A stretch of 64,000 bases of DNA from CAZMXP01 sp964570285. Lineage in GTDB: Bacteria > Planctomycetota > PLA2. Shown piece after piece: positions 1 to 11,485 of this stretch (positions within the stretch are counted from its first letter, which is position 1; every line of letters starts with the position of its first letter). Position numbers and translations under genes: made by a program. The notes beneath the pieces are model-generated. The model was given only the letters and a program-made list of their open reading frames with translations, did not search any database and had not been told where the DNA came from. The DNA is taken from assembly GCA_964570285.1 (NCBI GenBank), contig CAZMXP010000016.1, forward strand, positions 1 to 64,000, in the 5' to 3' direction.

Positions 1-102
1 GCGGGGTTATCGCCCCGCCAAGAACTACTTGCTAAATGGTGGGGAGTCCCCCCCCAATCCTCCTGCAGCCGCCAGCTTCAAGCCTCTTCCTGTCCCTTCC
101 CC

Positions 103-132
103 CTGATAAGTAACCGGGTTGCGTCTTATACA
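103..132 (+). promoter_or_regulatory. candidate recA promoter
   Basis: CTGATA (103-108) and TATACA (127-132) are 18 bases apart and resemble sigma-70 -35 and -10 boxes. The only downstream gene is recA. A transcript would start near 140, leaving a leader of about 55 bases before the ATG at 196. I see no LexA box of the E. coli or Gram-positive type near it. Confidence 0.4.
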
Positions 133-195
133 TAGGCGCGCGTGCGCGGAGAGACGGCCAACACGGGCCATGGGCCCAGCGACAGGAGACCCCCG

Positions 196-1332
<1,137 letters not shown>

Positions 1333-1368
1333 CCGGCGAGGCCCGGCCGCTGCGGACTGCGTAGGCCG

Positions 1369-1655
1369 GAACGAAAGCCACGAAGGCCGAAGGCACGAAG
1401 GCCGGCGGGGGCAGCGGACCGGGCGTGCGCGGGGTACGCGGGCCGCCGCCGCGAGGGGTCTTCGTGCCTCGCCTTCGGATCGAGCCCAATCGAACACATC
1501 GGCGCCACTGCGAGATCGAACGGGACTCCATGACCGGGGTGAATCCCCGCTTCCAGGGTTCCCCATGAAACCCCCGTGGTTCATGCTGGCCGGGGCGCCG
1601 ACGCGTCCGTTGCCGCTCGGAGCCGAGCCCCTTCGTGTCCTTGCGTCTTCGTGGC
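1369..1655. repeat. imperfect inverted repeat of the CGAAGGCACGAAG type
   Basis: The recA-alaS gap (1333-1701) holds no gene. Its left arm (1369-1404) contains CCACGAAGGCCGAAGGCACG. An inverted partial copy lies at 1459-1478 (TCTTCGTGCCTCGCCTTCGG) and another at 1629-1655 (CCTTCGTGTCC...GTCTTCGTGGC). A related unit lies at 52727-52826. Both copies are intergenic, as expected for a dispersed palindromic element (REP- or MITE-like). Confidence 0.5.
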
Positions 1656-1684
1656 CATTGCTCGGGGGGGTGCGAGGGCTCTTC

Positions 1685-1690
1685 TATACT
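1685..1690 (+). promoter_or_regulatory. -10-like TATACT before alaS
   Basis: TATACT ends 11 bases before the alaS ATG (1702) and 5 bases before an in-frame GTG (1696). No convincing -35 box is visible. It follows the short-spacing pattern seen at several other genes in the window. Confidence 0.4.
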
Positions 1691-1701
1691 CGGCAGTGCC
1701 G

Positions 1702-4374
1702 ATGACACCTCCCGGACTCAAGCCCGACGAACTGCGCGAAGCCTACCTCTCGCACTTCGAGAGCAAGGGGCATACGCGCTGGCCGAGCGATTCGCTGGTC
1801 CCCGGCAACGACCCGACGCTGCTCTTCACCGGCGCCGGCATGAACCAGTTCAAGGAGATGTTCCTCGGCGTCGGCAACCTCCCCTTCAAGCGCGCGACGA
1901 CCGCGCAGAAGTGCCTGAGGACCGGCGACCTCGACAACGTGGGACGCACCTTCTACCACCAGACCTTCTTCGAGATGCTGGGCAACTTCAGCTTCGGCGA
2001 CTACTTCAAGCGCGAGGCGATCCTCTGGCAGTGGGAGTTCCTGACGAAGGTGATCCGCCTCCCGGTGGACCGCCTCTGGGTCTCGGTCTATCTCGACGAC
2101 GACGAGGCCCATGCGGTCTGGGAGAAGGAGGTCGGCATCCGGCGCGAACGCATCTGGCGGCTGGGCGCGAAGGACAACTTCTGGCCGGCCAACGCGCCCG
2201 AGGAGGGGCCCAACGGCCCCTGCGGCCCCTGCTCCGAGATCTTCTACGACTTCGGGAGCCCCGGCAACGAGGGCGACCCCGAGGCGAAGCGCTACTGCGA
2301 GATCGGCAACATCGTCTTCACGCAGTTCAACCGCACCGGGAAAAACCGGCTCGAACCGCTCCGCCAGAAGAACATCGACACCGGCATGGGGTTCGAGCGC
2401 ATCCTCGCGGTGCTGCACGGCGTGCGCAGCAACTTCGAGACGGGGCTCTTCCTGCCGGTCATCCATGCGATCGCCGACCAGAGCGGCAGCACGTACCGCT
2501 ACGACCACCCGATGGGCCAGCAGTTCCGCCGCATCGCGGAGCACACCCGCGCGGCGGTCTTCCTCGTCGCCGACGGCGTGAAGCCGAGCAACGAGGGGCG
2601 CGGGTATGTCGCGCGCCGGATCCTCCGGCGCGCCGTGCGCGACGGCATCGCGCTCGGCATCGACCGCCCGTTCCTGCATGCGCTCGTCCCGGTCGTCGTG
2701 CAGGTCATGGGGGCCGCCTATCCCGAGGTGGCCCGCGCGCAGGCGGCGGCGGCGGCGTTCCTGAAGGCCGAGGAGGAGAAGTTCCGCGAGACGTTCGAGA
2801 CGGGCATGGCGCTGCTGGAGCGCGAGATCGAAGGCCTCGGGAAGCAGGGGGGCCGCGGGGGGAGGACGCTCCTCGGAGAGACCGCGTTCGTCCTCTACGA
2901 CACCCACGGCTTCCCGCTCGAACTCTGCGAGGAGATCTGCGCCGAGCGCGGCATCGCGGTCGATCGCGCCGGGTTCGAGCGCAGCATGGAGGCGCAGCGC
3001 GAACGCTCCCGCGAGGGTTCGTCGATGCACGGCGAGGTCTTCGTCGCGACGGCGATCACGGCGATCAAGCGCGAGGTGGGCGCGAGCGAGTTCGTCGGCT
3101 ACGCCGAGGAACAGGCATCCTCCGAGATCGACGCGCTGATCCGCGAGGAGACGCCGGTCCGGCGGGTGGGGCCCGAGGACGGGGTCGTGCGCCTCATCGC
3201 CAGGGCGACCCCGTTCTACGCGGAGTCCGGCGGCCAGGTGGGCGACACCGGGGAGATCGAGGGGGCGCACGGCCTCTTCGTCGTCGAGGAGACGCGCCGG
3301 ATCGAGGGCTATGTCCTGCACTCCGGCCGGGTCGTGCGCGGCTTCCTCGAGCGCGGGGAGAGGATCGACCTCCGCGTGGACGCCACGCGCCGGTGGCACA
3401 TCCGCCGCAACCACACCGCGACGCACCTGCTTCATGCCGCCCTGCGCACGATCCTCGGCACGCACGTGACGCAGGCGGGCTCGCTCGTCGATCCGGAGAG
3501 GCTGCGCTTCGACTTCACCCATCCGCAGGCGGTGCGCCCCGACGAGGCCGCCGCGATCGAGCGGTGGGTCAACGACGAGGCGCTGCTCAATTCGACCGTC
3601 GAGACCGAAAACATGCCGCTCGCGCAGGCCCGTTCGAAGGGGGCGATGGCCCTCTTCGGCGAGAAGTACGGCGACATCGTCCGGGTCGTGACGGTCGGGG
3701 AGCGGAGCCGGGAGCTCTGCGGCGGCATCCATGTGCGGTCGAGCGCGGAGGTCGGCGCCGCGCTCGTGATCCAGGAGGGTTCGGTCGCCTCCGGGGTGCG
3801 CCGGATCGAGATGGTGACCGGCTCGGGCGCGCTCGCGCTCGCGACGGGCCAGCGCGAGACGCTGCGCGGCCTCTCCGATGCGCTCAAGAGCGCCCCCGAG
3901 GCGCTCGGCGCCCGCGTCGAGGCGCTGCAGCGGGAGTTGCGCGAACTGCGCAAGGATCTCGCCTCGGCGGCCCGGCAGGGCGGGGCGGCCGCGATCGGCG
4001 CGCTGCTCGCCAGCGCCCCGCGCCCCCAGGACATCGCCGTCGTGGTCGGGATCCTCGACGGCGACGATGCGGACTCCCTCCGCTCCGCCGCCGACGCCGT
4101 CCGCCAGCAGACCCCCGAGAGCGCGCTGCTGCTGCTCGGCCTCGGGGAGGAGGGCGCCGCGATCTTCGTCGCGCTTTCGGAGCGGGCGATCGCGGCCGGC
4201 CTCAAGGCGGGGGAGATCCTGCAGGCCTTCGGCCGCCCCCTCGGCGCCAAGGGGGGGGGCAAGCCCTCGATGGCGCAGGGCAGGGTGCCGCTGCCGCCCG
4301 GCGGGAGGGGCGAACTCGAGAGGGCCCTCGAGGAGGCGCGCGGGAGGCTCACGAACGCCCTCGCCGCGGTTTGA
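1702..4374 (+). CDS. alaS: alanyl-tRNA synthetase
   Basis: Class II synthetase that charges tRNA-Ala and edits mischarged Ser or Gly. The 890-aa length is normal. The N-terminal catalytic core has LLFTGAGMNQFK. The editing domain carries the zinc-type motifs HTATH and, later, CGGIH. The C-terminal DHHA1 region contains GAKGGGKPSMAQG. ATG 1702 is chosen because homology to the family begins right there (PDELREAYLSHFESKGH); a GTG at 1696 in the same frame is possible, and no good ribosome-binding site precedes either. It follows recA on the same strand. Confidence 0.96.
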   Translation: MTPPGLKPDELREAYLSHFESKGHTRWPSDSLVPGNDPTLLFTGAGMNQFKEMFLGVGNLPFKRATTAQKCLRTGDLDNVGRTFYHQTFFEMLGNFSFGDYFKREAILWQWEFLTKVIRLPVDRLWVSVYLDDDEAHAVWEKEVGIRRERIWRLGAKDNFWPANAPEEGPNGPCGPCSEIFYDFGSPGNEGDPEAKRYCEIGNIVFTQFNRTGKNRLEPLRQKNIDTGMGFERILAVLHGVRSNFETGLFLPVIHAIADQSGSTYRYDHPMGQQFRRIAEHTRAAVFLVADGVKPSNEGRGYVARRILRRAVRDGIALGIDRPFLHALVPVVVQVMGAAYPEVARAQAAAAAFLKAEEEKFRETFETGMALLEREIEGLGKQGGRGGRTLLGETAFVLYDTHGFPLELCEEICAERGIAVDRAGFERSMEAQRERSREGSSMHGEVFVATAITAIKREVGASEFVGYAEEQASSEIDALIREETPVRRVGPEDGVVRLIARATPFYAESGGQVGDTGEIEGAHGLFVVEETRRIEGYVLHSGRVVRGFLERGERIDLRVDATRRWHIRRNHTATHLLHAALRTILGTHVTQAGSLVDPERLRFDFTHPQAVRPDEAAAIERWVNDEALLNSTVETENMPLAQARSKGAMALFGEKYGDIVRVVTVGERSRELCGGIHVRSSAEVGAALVIQEGSVASGVRRIEMVTGSGALALATGQRETLRGLSDALKSAPEALGARVEALQRELRELRKDLASAARQGGAAAIGALLASAPRPQDIAVVVGILDGDDADSLRSAADAVRQQTPESALLLLGLGEEGAAIFVALSERAIAAGLKAGEILQAFGRPLGAKGGGKPSMAQGRVPLPPGGRGELERALEEARGRLTNALAAV

Positions 4375-4467
4375 CAGGCCTTGCCGGGCCGTTTATCGTG
4401 CGGGGCTTCGATAGCGCCGCCATGGCCCGGGGCCCGGGCCGGGCGCGGTTGCGACGGAGTCGAACCC

Positions 4468-4647
4468 ATGCCGGTCCCGAAGAGAAAGACCTCGCACGCG
4501 CGGACACGCACGCGGCGCTCCCACCAGGCGCTGAAGCGGCCCAACCTCCGTCCCTGCCCCCGCTGCTCCGCGATGCGCCTGCCGCACCGCGTCTGCACGC
4601 AATGCGGCTACTACAACGAGAAGTTCTCGATCGAGACCGAGGAGTAG
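4468..4647 (+). CDS. rpmF: ribosomal protein L32
   Basis: A 59-aa component of the large ribosomal subunit. It starts MPVPKRKTSHARTRTRRSH, the standard L32 N-terminus, and carries a four-cysteine zinc ribbon (CPRC and CTQC). GGAG lies 8 bases before the ATG. In many bacteria rpmF is followed by plsX and fabH; here fabD follows directly after 59 bases, so plsX and fabH must lie elsewhere or be replaced. Confidence 0.95.
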   Translation: MPVPKRKTSHARTRTRRSHQALKRPNLRPCPRCSAMRLPHRVCTQCGYYNEKFSIETEE

Positions 4648-4706
4648 CGCGTCTTGCGGAGGGCGGCAAGCGCGAGGCGGGGGCAGCGCCACCCGGGGAT
4701 CCGGCG

Positions 4707-5624
4707 GTGAGCCTCGGGCTCTTGTGCCCGGGCCAGGGTGCCCAGTCCGTCGGCATGGGAGTGGAGAGCGCCCGGCGCTCCGCCGCGGCGCGTGACGTCT
4801 TCGACCGCGCCTCGGAGACGCTCGGCTTCGACCTGCTCGACCTCTGCCGCGCCGGGCCCCCCGAGCGCCTGCTGCGCACCGACGTCTGCCAGCCGGCGAT
4901 CCTCGCCACCTCGGCGGCGTCGCTCGCGGCCGCGGAGGAGGGGGGGAGGATCGACTGGGCGGGAGTCGGGGCCGCGCTCGGCCTGAGCCTCGGGGAGTAC
5001 ACCGCGCTCTACGCCGCCGGCGTGCTGAAGCTCGAGGACGCGATCTCGCTCGTCCGACTGCGCGGGGAGGCGATGCAGCAGGCCAGCGAGGCGGCCCCGT
5101 CGGGCATGAGCAGCATTCTCGGGGCGGAGCGGGCCGACGCCGAGGCGATCTGCGAGGCGGCGTCGGCGGACGGGGGCGTCTGCGTCGTTGCCAACCTCAA
5201 CGCGCCGGGGCAGGTCGTCGTCAGCGGCGACCTCGACACGCTCGCGCGCGCGGAGTCGATCGCCGCGGAGCGGGGCTTCCGGCGCACGGTACGGCTCGAG
5301 GTCGCGGGCGCCTTCCACTCGCCGCTGATGGAGCCCGCGCGCGCCCGCCTCGAGGCGGCGATCGGCGCGCGGCCGTTCGGCGTCGCGCGCATCCCCGTGA
5401 TCTCGAACGTGGATGCGACCCCGACGAGGGACCCCGCGACGCTCAAGCGCAACCTCGTGCGCCAGCTCACGTCGCCGGTGCTCTTCGAGGCGTCGCTCCG
5501 GCGCGCGATCGCCGACGGCGTGACCTCGTTCCTCGAGCTGAGCCCCGGGCGCGTGCTGACGGGGCTCGCGAAGAAGGCGGACCGCCGGTTCCCGGTGGAG
5601 AGTTGCGACGGAGGGAGCGCATGA
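4707..5624 (+). CDS. fabD: malonyl-CoA:ACP transacylase
   Basis: Loads malonyl groups onto acyl carrier protein for type II fatty acid synthesis in the cytoplasm. The 305-aa product begins with CPGQGAQ and has the catalytic serine in GLSLGEY (Ser94), with the partner His in GAFHSPLM. The GTG at 4707 is the first start consistent with the family N-terminus. Its TGA overlaps the fabG ATG (ATGA), so the two are probably translated together. It is first in the fabD-fabG-acpP-fabF group. Confidence 0.94.
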   Translation: MSLGLLCPGQGAQSVGMGVESARRSAAARDVFDRASETLGFDLLDLCRAGPPERLLRTDVCQPAILATSAASLAAAEEGGRIDWAGVGAALGLSLGEYTALYAAGVLKLEDAISLVRLRGEAMQQASEAAPSGMSSILGAERADAEAICEAASADGGVCVVANLNAPGQVVVSGDLDTLARAESIAAERGFRRTVRLEVAGAFHSPLMEPARARLEAAIGARPFGVARIPVISNVDATPTRDPATLKRNLVRQLTSPVLFEASLRRAIADGVTSFLELSPGRVLTGLAKKADRRFPVESCDGGSA

Positions 5625-6361
5625 GCAGGACGGGCGCCTTCGAGGGCAAGGTCGCGCTCGTGACCGGCGGGTCGCGCGGCATCGGCCATGCGATCGCCTC
5701 CACCTTCCTCGCCGGGGGCGCCACCGTCGCCCTCACGGCCACGTCGAAGGAGCGGGCGGATTCCGCCGCCGCGAGCTTCGACTCGCCCCTCGCGCGCGGC
5801 TACGCGGGAGAGGCGGCGGAGGTCGCCAAGGCCGTCGTCGCCGACCTGGGGCGCGTCGACATCCTCGTCTGCAACGCGGGCATCACGAGGGACCAGCTCG
5901 CCCTCGCGATCTCCCCCGAGGACTGGCAGGCGGTGCTCGACGTGAACCTGACCCAGGCCTTCCGGATGATCCAGGCGCTCTACCGGACCTTCATGAAGCA
6001 GCGCTCGGGGCGCATCATCACGCTCTCGTCGGTGGTGGGGCTGACCGGCAACGCCGGGCAGGCCAACTACGCGGCGAGCAAGGGCGGGCTGATCTCGCTG
6101 ACCCGCTCGATCGCGAAGGAGCTGGGCTCGCGCAACGTGACGGCGAACGTCGTCGCGCCGGGCTTCATCAAGACCGACATGACCGGGGTGCTCGGCGAGG
6201 AGGCGGCGCAGATGGCGGCGAAGGCGACGCCGCTGAGGCGGGCCGGCACCCCCGAGGATGTCGCCCACGTCGTCGCCTTCCTCGCGAGCGACGCCGCCGC
6301 GTTCGTGACGGGCCAAGTGATCGCCGTGGACGGCGGAATGACCATCGGCGGGGGCTGGTAG
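5621..6361 (+). CDS. fabG: 3-oxoacyl-ACP reductase
   Basis: NADPH-dependent reductase for the first reduction of each fatty-acid elongation round. It is a 246-aa short-chain dehydrogenase with cofactor motif TGGSRGIG (15-22), NAG (85-87), a Ser near 136 and Tyr150-x3-Lys154 in NYAASKGG. The ATG overlaps the fabD stop and has GGAGGGAG just upstream. A longer in-frame start at 5603 would run further into fabD and is less likely. Confidence 0.95.
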   Translation: MSRTGAFEGKVALVTGGSRGIGHAIASTFLAGGATVALTATSKERADSAAASFDSPLARGYAGEAAEVAKAVVADLGRVDILVCNAGITRDQLALAISPEDWQAVLDVNLTQAFRMIQALYRTFMKQRSGRIITLSSVVGLTGNAGQANYAASKGGLISLTRSIAKELGSRNVTANVVAPGFIKTDMTGVLGEEAAQMAAKATPLRRAGTPEDVAHVVAFLASDAAAFVTGQVIAVDGGMTIGGGW

Positions 6362-6430
6362 CCCACCGCTCCGCAAGATAACCTGATGCACCGCCTCGGA
6401 GGCGGCCAACAGAGAACTCGGAGAACTGTG

Positions 6431-6679
6431 ATGGCTGAGGACATCAAGAAGATCGAAGATCGCGTGATCGAGATCGTGTGCGAGCAGATGGGCAAGAGCC
6501 GCGACCAGCTCACCCACGACACCTCGTTCATCCAGGATCTCGGGGCCGACTCGCTGGATACCGTGGAACTCGTGATGGAGTTCGAGGACGAGTTCGACCT
6601 CAACATCCCCGACGAGGACGCGGAGAAGATCCAGACCGTCGGCGATGCCATCCGGTACATCACCGACCACGTGAAGTAG
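6431..6679 (+). CDS. acpP: acyl carrier protein
   Basis: An 82-aa carrier that holds growing acyl chains on a phosphopantetheine arm. The attachment serine is Ser41 in LGADSLDTVELVM, and the protein is highly acidic as expected. The ATG at 6431 gives the family N-terminus (MAEDIKKIEDRVIEIV). It sits between fabG and fabF, its usual place. Confidence 0.96.
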   Translation: MAEDIKKIEDRVIEIVCEQMGKSRDQLTHDTSFIQDLGADSLDTVELVMEFEDEFDLNIPDEDAEKIQTVGDAIRYITDHVK

Positions 6680-6684
6680 GAGCG

Positions 6685-7919
<1,235 letters not shown>

Positions 7920-7923
<4 letters not shown>

Positions 7924-9230
7924 CGCGCAACCCGCTGCGCGACCGCCTCGTGGCCTGCGGCCAGCCTCACGTGGCCCGGGCCATCGAAACCCTGCCTCCC
8001 GAGCCGCGCGCCAACCTGCTCGCCCAAGTCGACGGGATCGACCTCGACACGCTCGATCTGCTGCGCCGCGGCGAAGGCGGGGCCCCCGCACCCCCCCGGG
8101 ATCCGCGGCCACCCCCCTACGTGCCCGCGGCGGAGCGCGGCGCCTCCAGCCGCTTCGCGCGGCGGGGCGGCGAGGAACTCTCCCGGGGGCGCGTCGCCTT
8201 CGCGCTGCTCGCGGGGGGGCAGGCGAGCCGCCTGCGCTGGGACGGCCCGAAGGGCACCTATCCGATCGGCCCGCGGAGCGACCGGAGCCTCTTCCAGATC
8301 CTCGTCGAGCAGGTGCGACGCGCGGGGCGCGACCACGGGACCTTTCCGCCCCTGGCGGTGACGACCTCCCCCGGAACCGACGCCGCGATCCGGCGCTTCT
8401 TCGAGGAGAACGGCTACTTCGGCTTCGGCCCCGAACGCCTCTTCTTCGCCTGCCAGCGCGCGCTGCCCGCGCTGGACGACGAGGGGAGGATGATCTTCGA
8501 GCGGAGCGACCGCCTGTTCATGAGCCCCGACGGGCACGGGGGCGCGCTCGGGTCGCTCGCGCGCGAGCGCATCCTCGACGGATGGGCCGACCGCGGCGTC
8601 ACGACGCTCTGCACGTTCCAGGTGGACAACCCGCTGCTGCACGTCGTCGATGCGGATCTCGTCGGTCGCCTCCTGCTCGGGCCCTCGCCCATCGCGACCA
8701 AGATCGTGCTGAAGCGCGAGCCCGCCGAGCGCCTCGGGGTCATCGTCGAGGCAGAGGGGCGGCCGGCGGTCGTGGAGTACTCCGAGTTGCCCGACGAACT
8801 CGCGCGGCAGCGCGATCCCTCCGGCGCGCTCACCTTCCGCCTCGGCTCGATCGCGATGCACGCGTTTCGCCTCGACTTCCTGCGGCGGGAGCTGCGGAGC
8901 GAGCTCCCGATCCACCGCGCGCGCCGCGAGGTGGAGGGGCTCGACGAACGGGGGGCGCGGGGGCGCAGGCCCGCGTGGAAGTTCGAACGGTTCCTGTTCG
9001 ACCTCTTCCCGCGCGCGCCGTCGGTGGAGGTGGTCGAGGTGCTGCGCGAGCGCGAGTACGCCCCGTTGAAGAACCACGACGGGCCCGACTCGCCCGGGAC
9101 GGTGCGGGCCGCCCTCGACGCCGAGTACCGGCGCTGGTTCCGCGAGGCGGGGCGCGAGCCGCCGCCCGGGGAGCGGCTCGAACTCTCGCCGCTCGACGCG
9201 CTCTCGCCGGAGGATCTGCGCGGCGCGTGA
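7920..9230 (+). CDS. UDP-sugar pyrophosphorylase (UDPGP / UAP1-like)
   Basis: Probably transfers UMP from UTP to a sugar 1-phosphate, giving UDP-GlcNAc or a similar precursor for envelope polysaccharide. The 436-aa protein has the nucleotide-binding LLAGGQASRLRWDGPKG near residue 100 and FQVDNPLLHVVDADLVG in the middle, which resembles the eukaryotic-type UAP1/UDPGP family rather than GlmU. Conserved LKNHDGPDSP follows near the C-terminus. The ATG overlaps the fabF stop (ATGA). The exact sugar cannot be read from the sequence; UTP-glucose-1-phosphate uridylyltransferase is the main alternative. Confidence 0.8.
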
Positions 9231-9277
9231 TAGACTCGCGGCGCGAAGAGAGAGGACGCCGGAGAAGCTGGAACTCG

Positions 9278-10234
9278 ATGCGCGTCGTCGCGGTGATCTT
9301 TGGCGGGCCCTCCCTCGAACACGAGGTCTCGCTCCGCTCGGGCCGTCAGGTGCTCGAGCACATCGACCGGGGCCGCTACGCGCCCCTGCCCGTCCTCATC
9401 GGCCCCGACCGCACGTGGACCGTGGACGGCGAGCGGGTCGGCGGGGCGCTGGAGGGGGGGAGGGCGCTCCAGGCGCGCGGCTGCGCGGTCGCCTTCCTCG
9501 CGCTGCACGGCCCCTTCGGCGAGGACGGGACGATCCAGGGGTTCCTCGACGCGATCGGGGTGCGCTATACCGGCAGCGGCCTTGCCGCCTCCGCGCTCGC
9601 GCGCGACAAGATCCGCGCCAAGCGCTTCCTCGCGGCCTACGGCATCGAAGGGGCGCCCGACCTCGCCTGCCCGCCCTGCACCGCCGCCGAGGCCGGGGCG
9701 ACGCTCGGCTGGCCCGTCGTCGTCAAGGACCCGCACCAGGGATCGACGCTCGGTCTCGCGATCGCCCGCGACGAGGCCGAGTTCGCCGAGGCGGTGGGGC
9801 GCCTCGCCCCCGCCGGCGCGACGCTCCTCGTCGAGCGGCGCGAGGTCGGGCGGGAGTTCACCGTGAGCGTGCTCGACGGCGAGGAGGGCGCCCCCGCGGC
9901 GCTGCCGGTCGTCGAGATCCGCGCGCCCGCGGGCCTCTTCGACTACCACGCGAAGTACAGCGACCAGGGCGCCGAGGAGATCGTGCCGGCACCGGTCGAG
10001 GCGGAGACCGCGGGGCGCATGCAGCGGCTGGCCGAACGGGCGCATCGCGCGCTGGGGCTCCGCGGCATGTCGCGCACCGACCTGATCCTGCGGCCGGACG
10101 GGTCGCTCGTCTTCCTCGAGACCAACAGCATCCCCGGTCTCACGGCGCGCTCGCTTCTGCCCAAGGCGGCCGAGGCGGCGGGCCTCCCCTTCCGCGAGGT
10201 CCTCACGCGCCTGATCGAGGGGGCGCTCCGGTAG
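9278..10234 (+). CDS. ddl: D-alanine-D-alanine ligase
   Basis: ATP-grasp ligase that makes the D-Ala-D-Ala end of the peptidoglycan stem peptide. The 318-aa product has FGGPSLEHEVSL at the N-terminus, HGPFGEDGTIQGFLD, PVVVKDPHQGSTLG, and the Mg/ATP-binding FLETNSIPGLT near the end. It stands outside any mur cluster. A -10-like TAGACT (9231-9236) abuts the stop codon of the previous gene, with a leader of about 35-40 bases. The presence of ddl implies a peptidoglycan wall. Confidence 0.93.
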   Translation: MRVVAVIFGGPSLEHEVSLRSGRQVLEHIDRGRYAPLPVLIGPDRTWTVDGERVGGALEGGRALQARGCAVAFLALHGPFGEDGTIQGFLDAIGVRYTGSGLAASALARDKIRAKRFLAAYGIEGAPDLACPPCTAAEAGATLGWPVVVKDPHQGSTLGLAIARDEAEFAEAVGRLAPAGATLLVERREVGREFTVSVLDGEEGAPAALPVVEIRAPAGLFDYHAKYSDQGAEEIVPAPVEAETAGRMQRLAERAHRALGLRGMSRTDLILRPDGSLVFLETNSIPGLTARSLLPKAAEAAGLPFREVLTRLIEGALR

Positions 10235-10250
10235 GGCGGTGCGCGGCGCC

Positions 10251-11423
10251 ATGGAGTGGCCGGGCGGCGCGCGGGCGATCCTCCATGTGGACATGGACGC
10301 GTTCTACGCGTCGGTCGAGGTGCGCGAGAACCCCTCGCTGCGCGGCAGGGCCGTCATCGTGGGGGGGCCCCGGGACGCGCGCGGCGTCGTCAGCGCCGCC
10401 TCCTACGAGGCCCGCGCGTGCGGGGTCCACAGCGCGATGCCCCTGCGCGCCGCGGCGCGCCTCTGCCCGCACGGCGTCTTCCTCCCGGTGCGCATGGACC
10501 TCTACCTGGAGGTCTCCCGGCGGGTCTTCGCGATCTTCGCGCGGTTCACGCCGCTGGTCGAGCCCCTGTCGGTGGACGAGGCCTTCCTCGACCTTTCCGG
10601 CAGCGAGCGCCTGCTCGGCGGCCCTGTCGCGGCGGCCCGCGCGATCCGGGCGGCGGTGGCCGCGGAGACCGGCCTGACGGCGTCGGTCGGCGTCGCGCCC
10701 AACAAGTTCATCGCGAAGATCGCGAGCGACCTCAAAAAGCCCGACGCGCTCGTCGTCGTGCGACCGGGGGAGGTCGCCGCGTTCCTCGCGCCGCTCCCGG
10801 TGGAACGGATGTGGGGGGTGGGGCCGCGGGGGAGGGAGGCGCTCCACCGTCTCGGCGTCCGGACCTTCGGCGACCTCGTCGCCGCGGGAGCGCCGAGGCT
10901 GCGCCCGCACTTCCACGCGCACGCCGAGCCGCTGCTCGCGCTGGCACGGGGCGAGGATGTGCGCCCGGTCGTCACGGAGCGCGCCCCGAAGTCGATCGGG
11001 CGGGAGACGACCTTCCCCGAGGACGTCGCGGAGCGCGAGACCGTGCGCGCGACGCTCGTCGCGCTGCTCGACCACGTGGCGTCGCGCCTCCGCCGGGAGG
11101 GGCTGCGCGCGCGCTGGCTGACGCTGAAGGTGCGGTTCGCCCCCTTCCGCACGGTGACGCGGCGGCGCACGCTGGCCGCGCCGACGGATGCGACGGCTGC
11201 GCTGCTGAAGGCCGCGCTGGCTCTCTGGGAGGATGTCACCGATCCCACCCCCATCCGCCTGATCGGCGTCTCGGCCTCGGACTTCTCGGGCCAGCTCGGG
11301 CTGCTGTCCCACGAGGAGGGGCCCCGCCAGCAGGCGCTCGACCGGGCGGTCGACCGGGTGCGCGGGAAATTCGGCGCCGCCGCGCTCCGCCGCGGCAGCG
11401 TTATACAATCGGACGATTCCTGA
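10251..11423 (+). CDS. dinB: DNA polymerase IV (Y family)
   Basis: Translesion polymerase that copies damaged templates. The 390-aa protein has the palm motifs LHVDMDAFYASVE (first catalytic Asp) and PLSVDEAFLDLS (Asp-Glu pair), then ASVGVAPNKFIAKIASDLKKP and a little-finger region with KSIGRETTFPED. An in-frame GTG at 10239 is an alternative start; ATG 10251 leaves a fair ribosome-binding-site distance from AGGGCGG. The C-terminus (SVIQSDDS) has no obvious beta-clamp-binding motif. No imuA/imuB-dnaE2 set is visible nearby. Confidence 0.93.
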   Translation: MEWPGGARAILHVDMDAFYASVEVRENPSLRGRAVIVGGPRDARGVVSAASYEARACGVHSAMPLRAAARLCPHGVFLPVRMDLYLEVSRRVFAIFARFTPLVEPLSVDEAFLDLSGSERLLGGPVAAARAIRAAVAAETGLTASVGVAPNKFIAKIASDLKKPDALVVVRPGEVAAFLAPLPVERMWGVGPRGREALHRLGVRTFGDLVAAGAPRLRPHFHAHAEPLLALARGEDVRPVVTERAPKSIGRETTFPEDVAERETVRATLVALLDHVASRLRREGLRARWLTLKVRFAPFRTVTRRRTLAAPTDATAALLKAALALWEDVTDPTPIRLIGVSASDFSGQLGLLSHEEGPRQQALDRAVDRVRGKFGAAALRRGSVIQSDDS

Positions 11424-11485
11424 CTTGGCCCCAGGGCCGGGGAGGGGAGGGGAGGGGTGCGAACGCCTCAGGCCCGCCGATTCCG

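Noticed and set aside
1..18. Hairpin GCGGGG-TTATCG-CCCCGC at the window edge
   Set aside because: A short stem with no T-run after it; may belong to an upstream gene that is outside the window.
1635..5624. Very long open frames overlapping alaS and other real genes on both strands
   Set aside because: They are by-products of extreme GC content: Arg/Pro/Ala-rich, with no motifs, and in conflict with well-supported genes.
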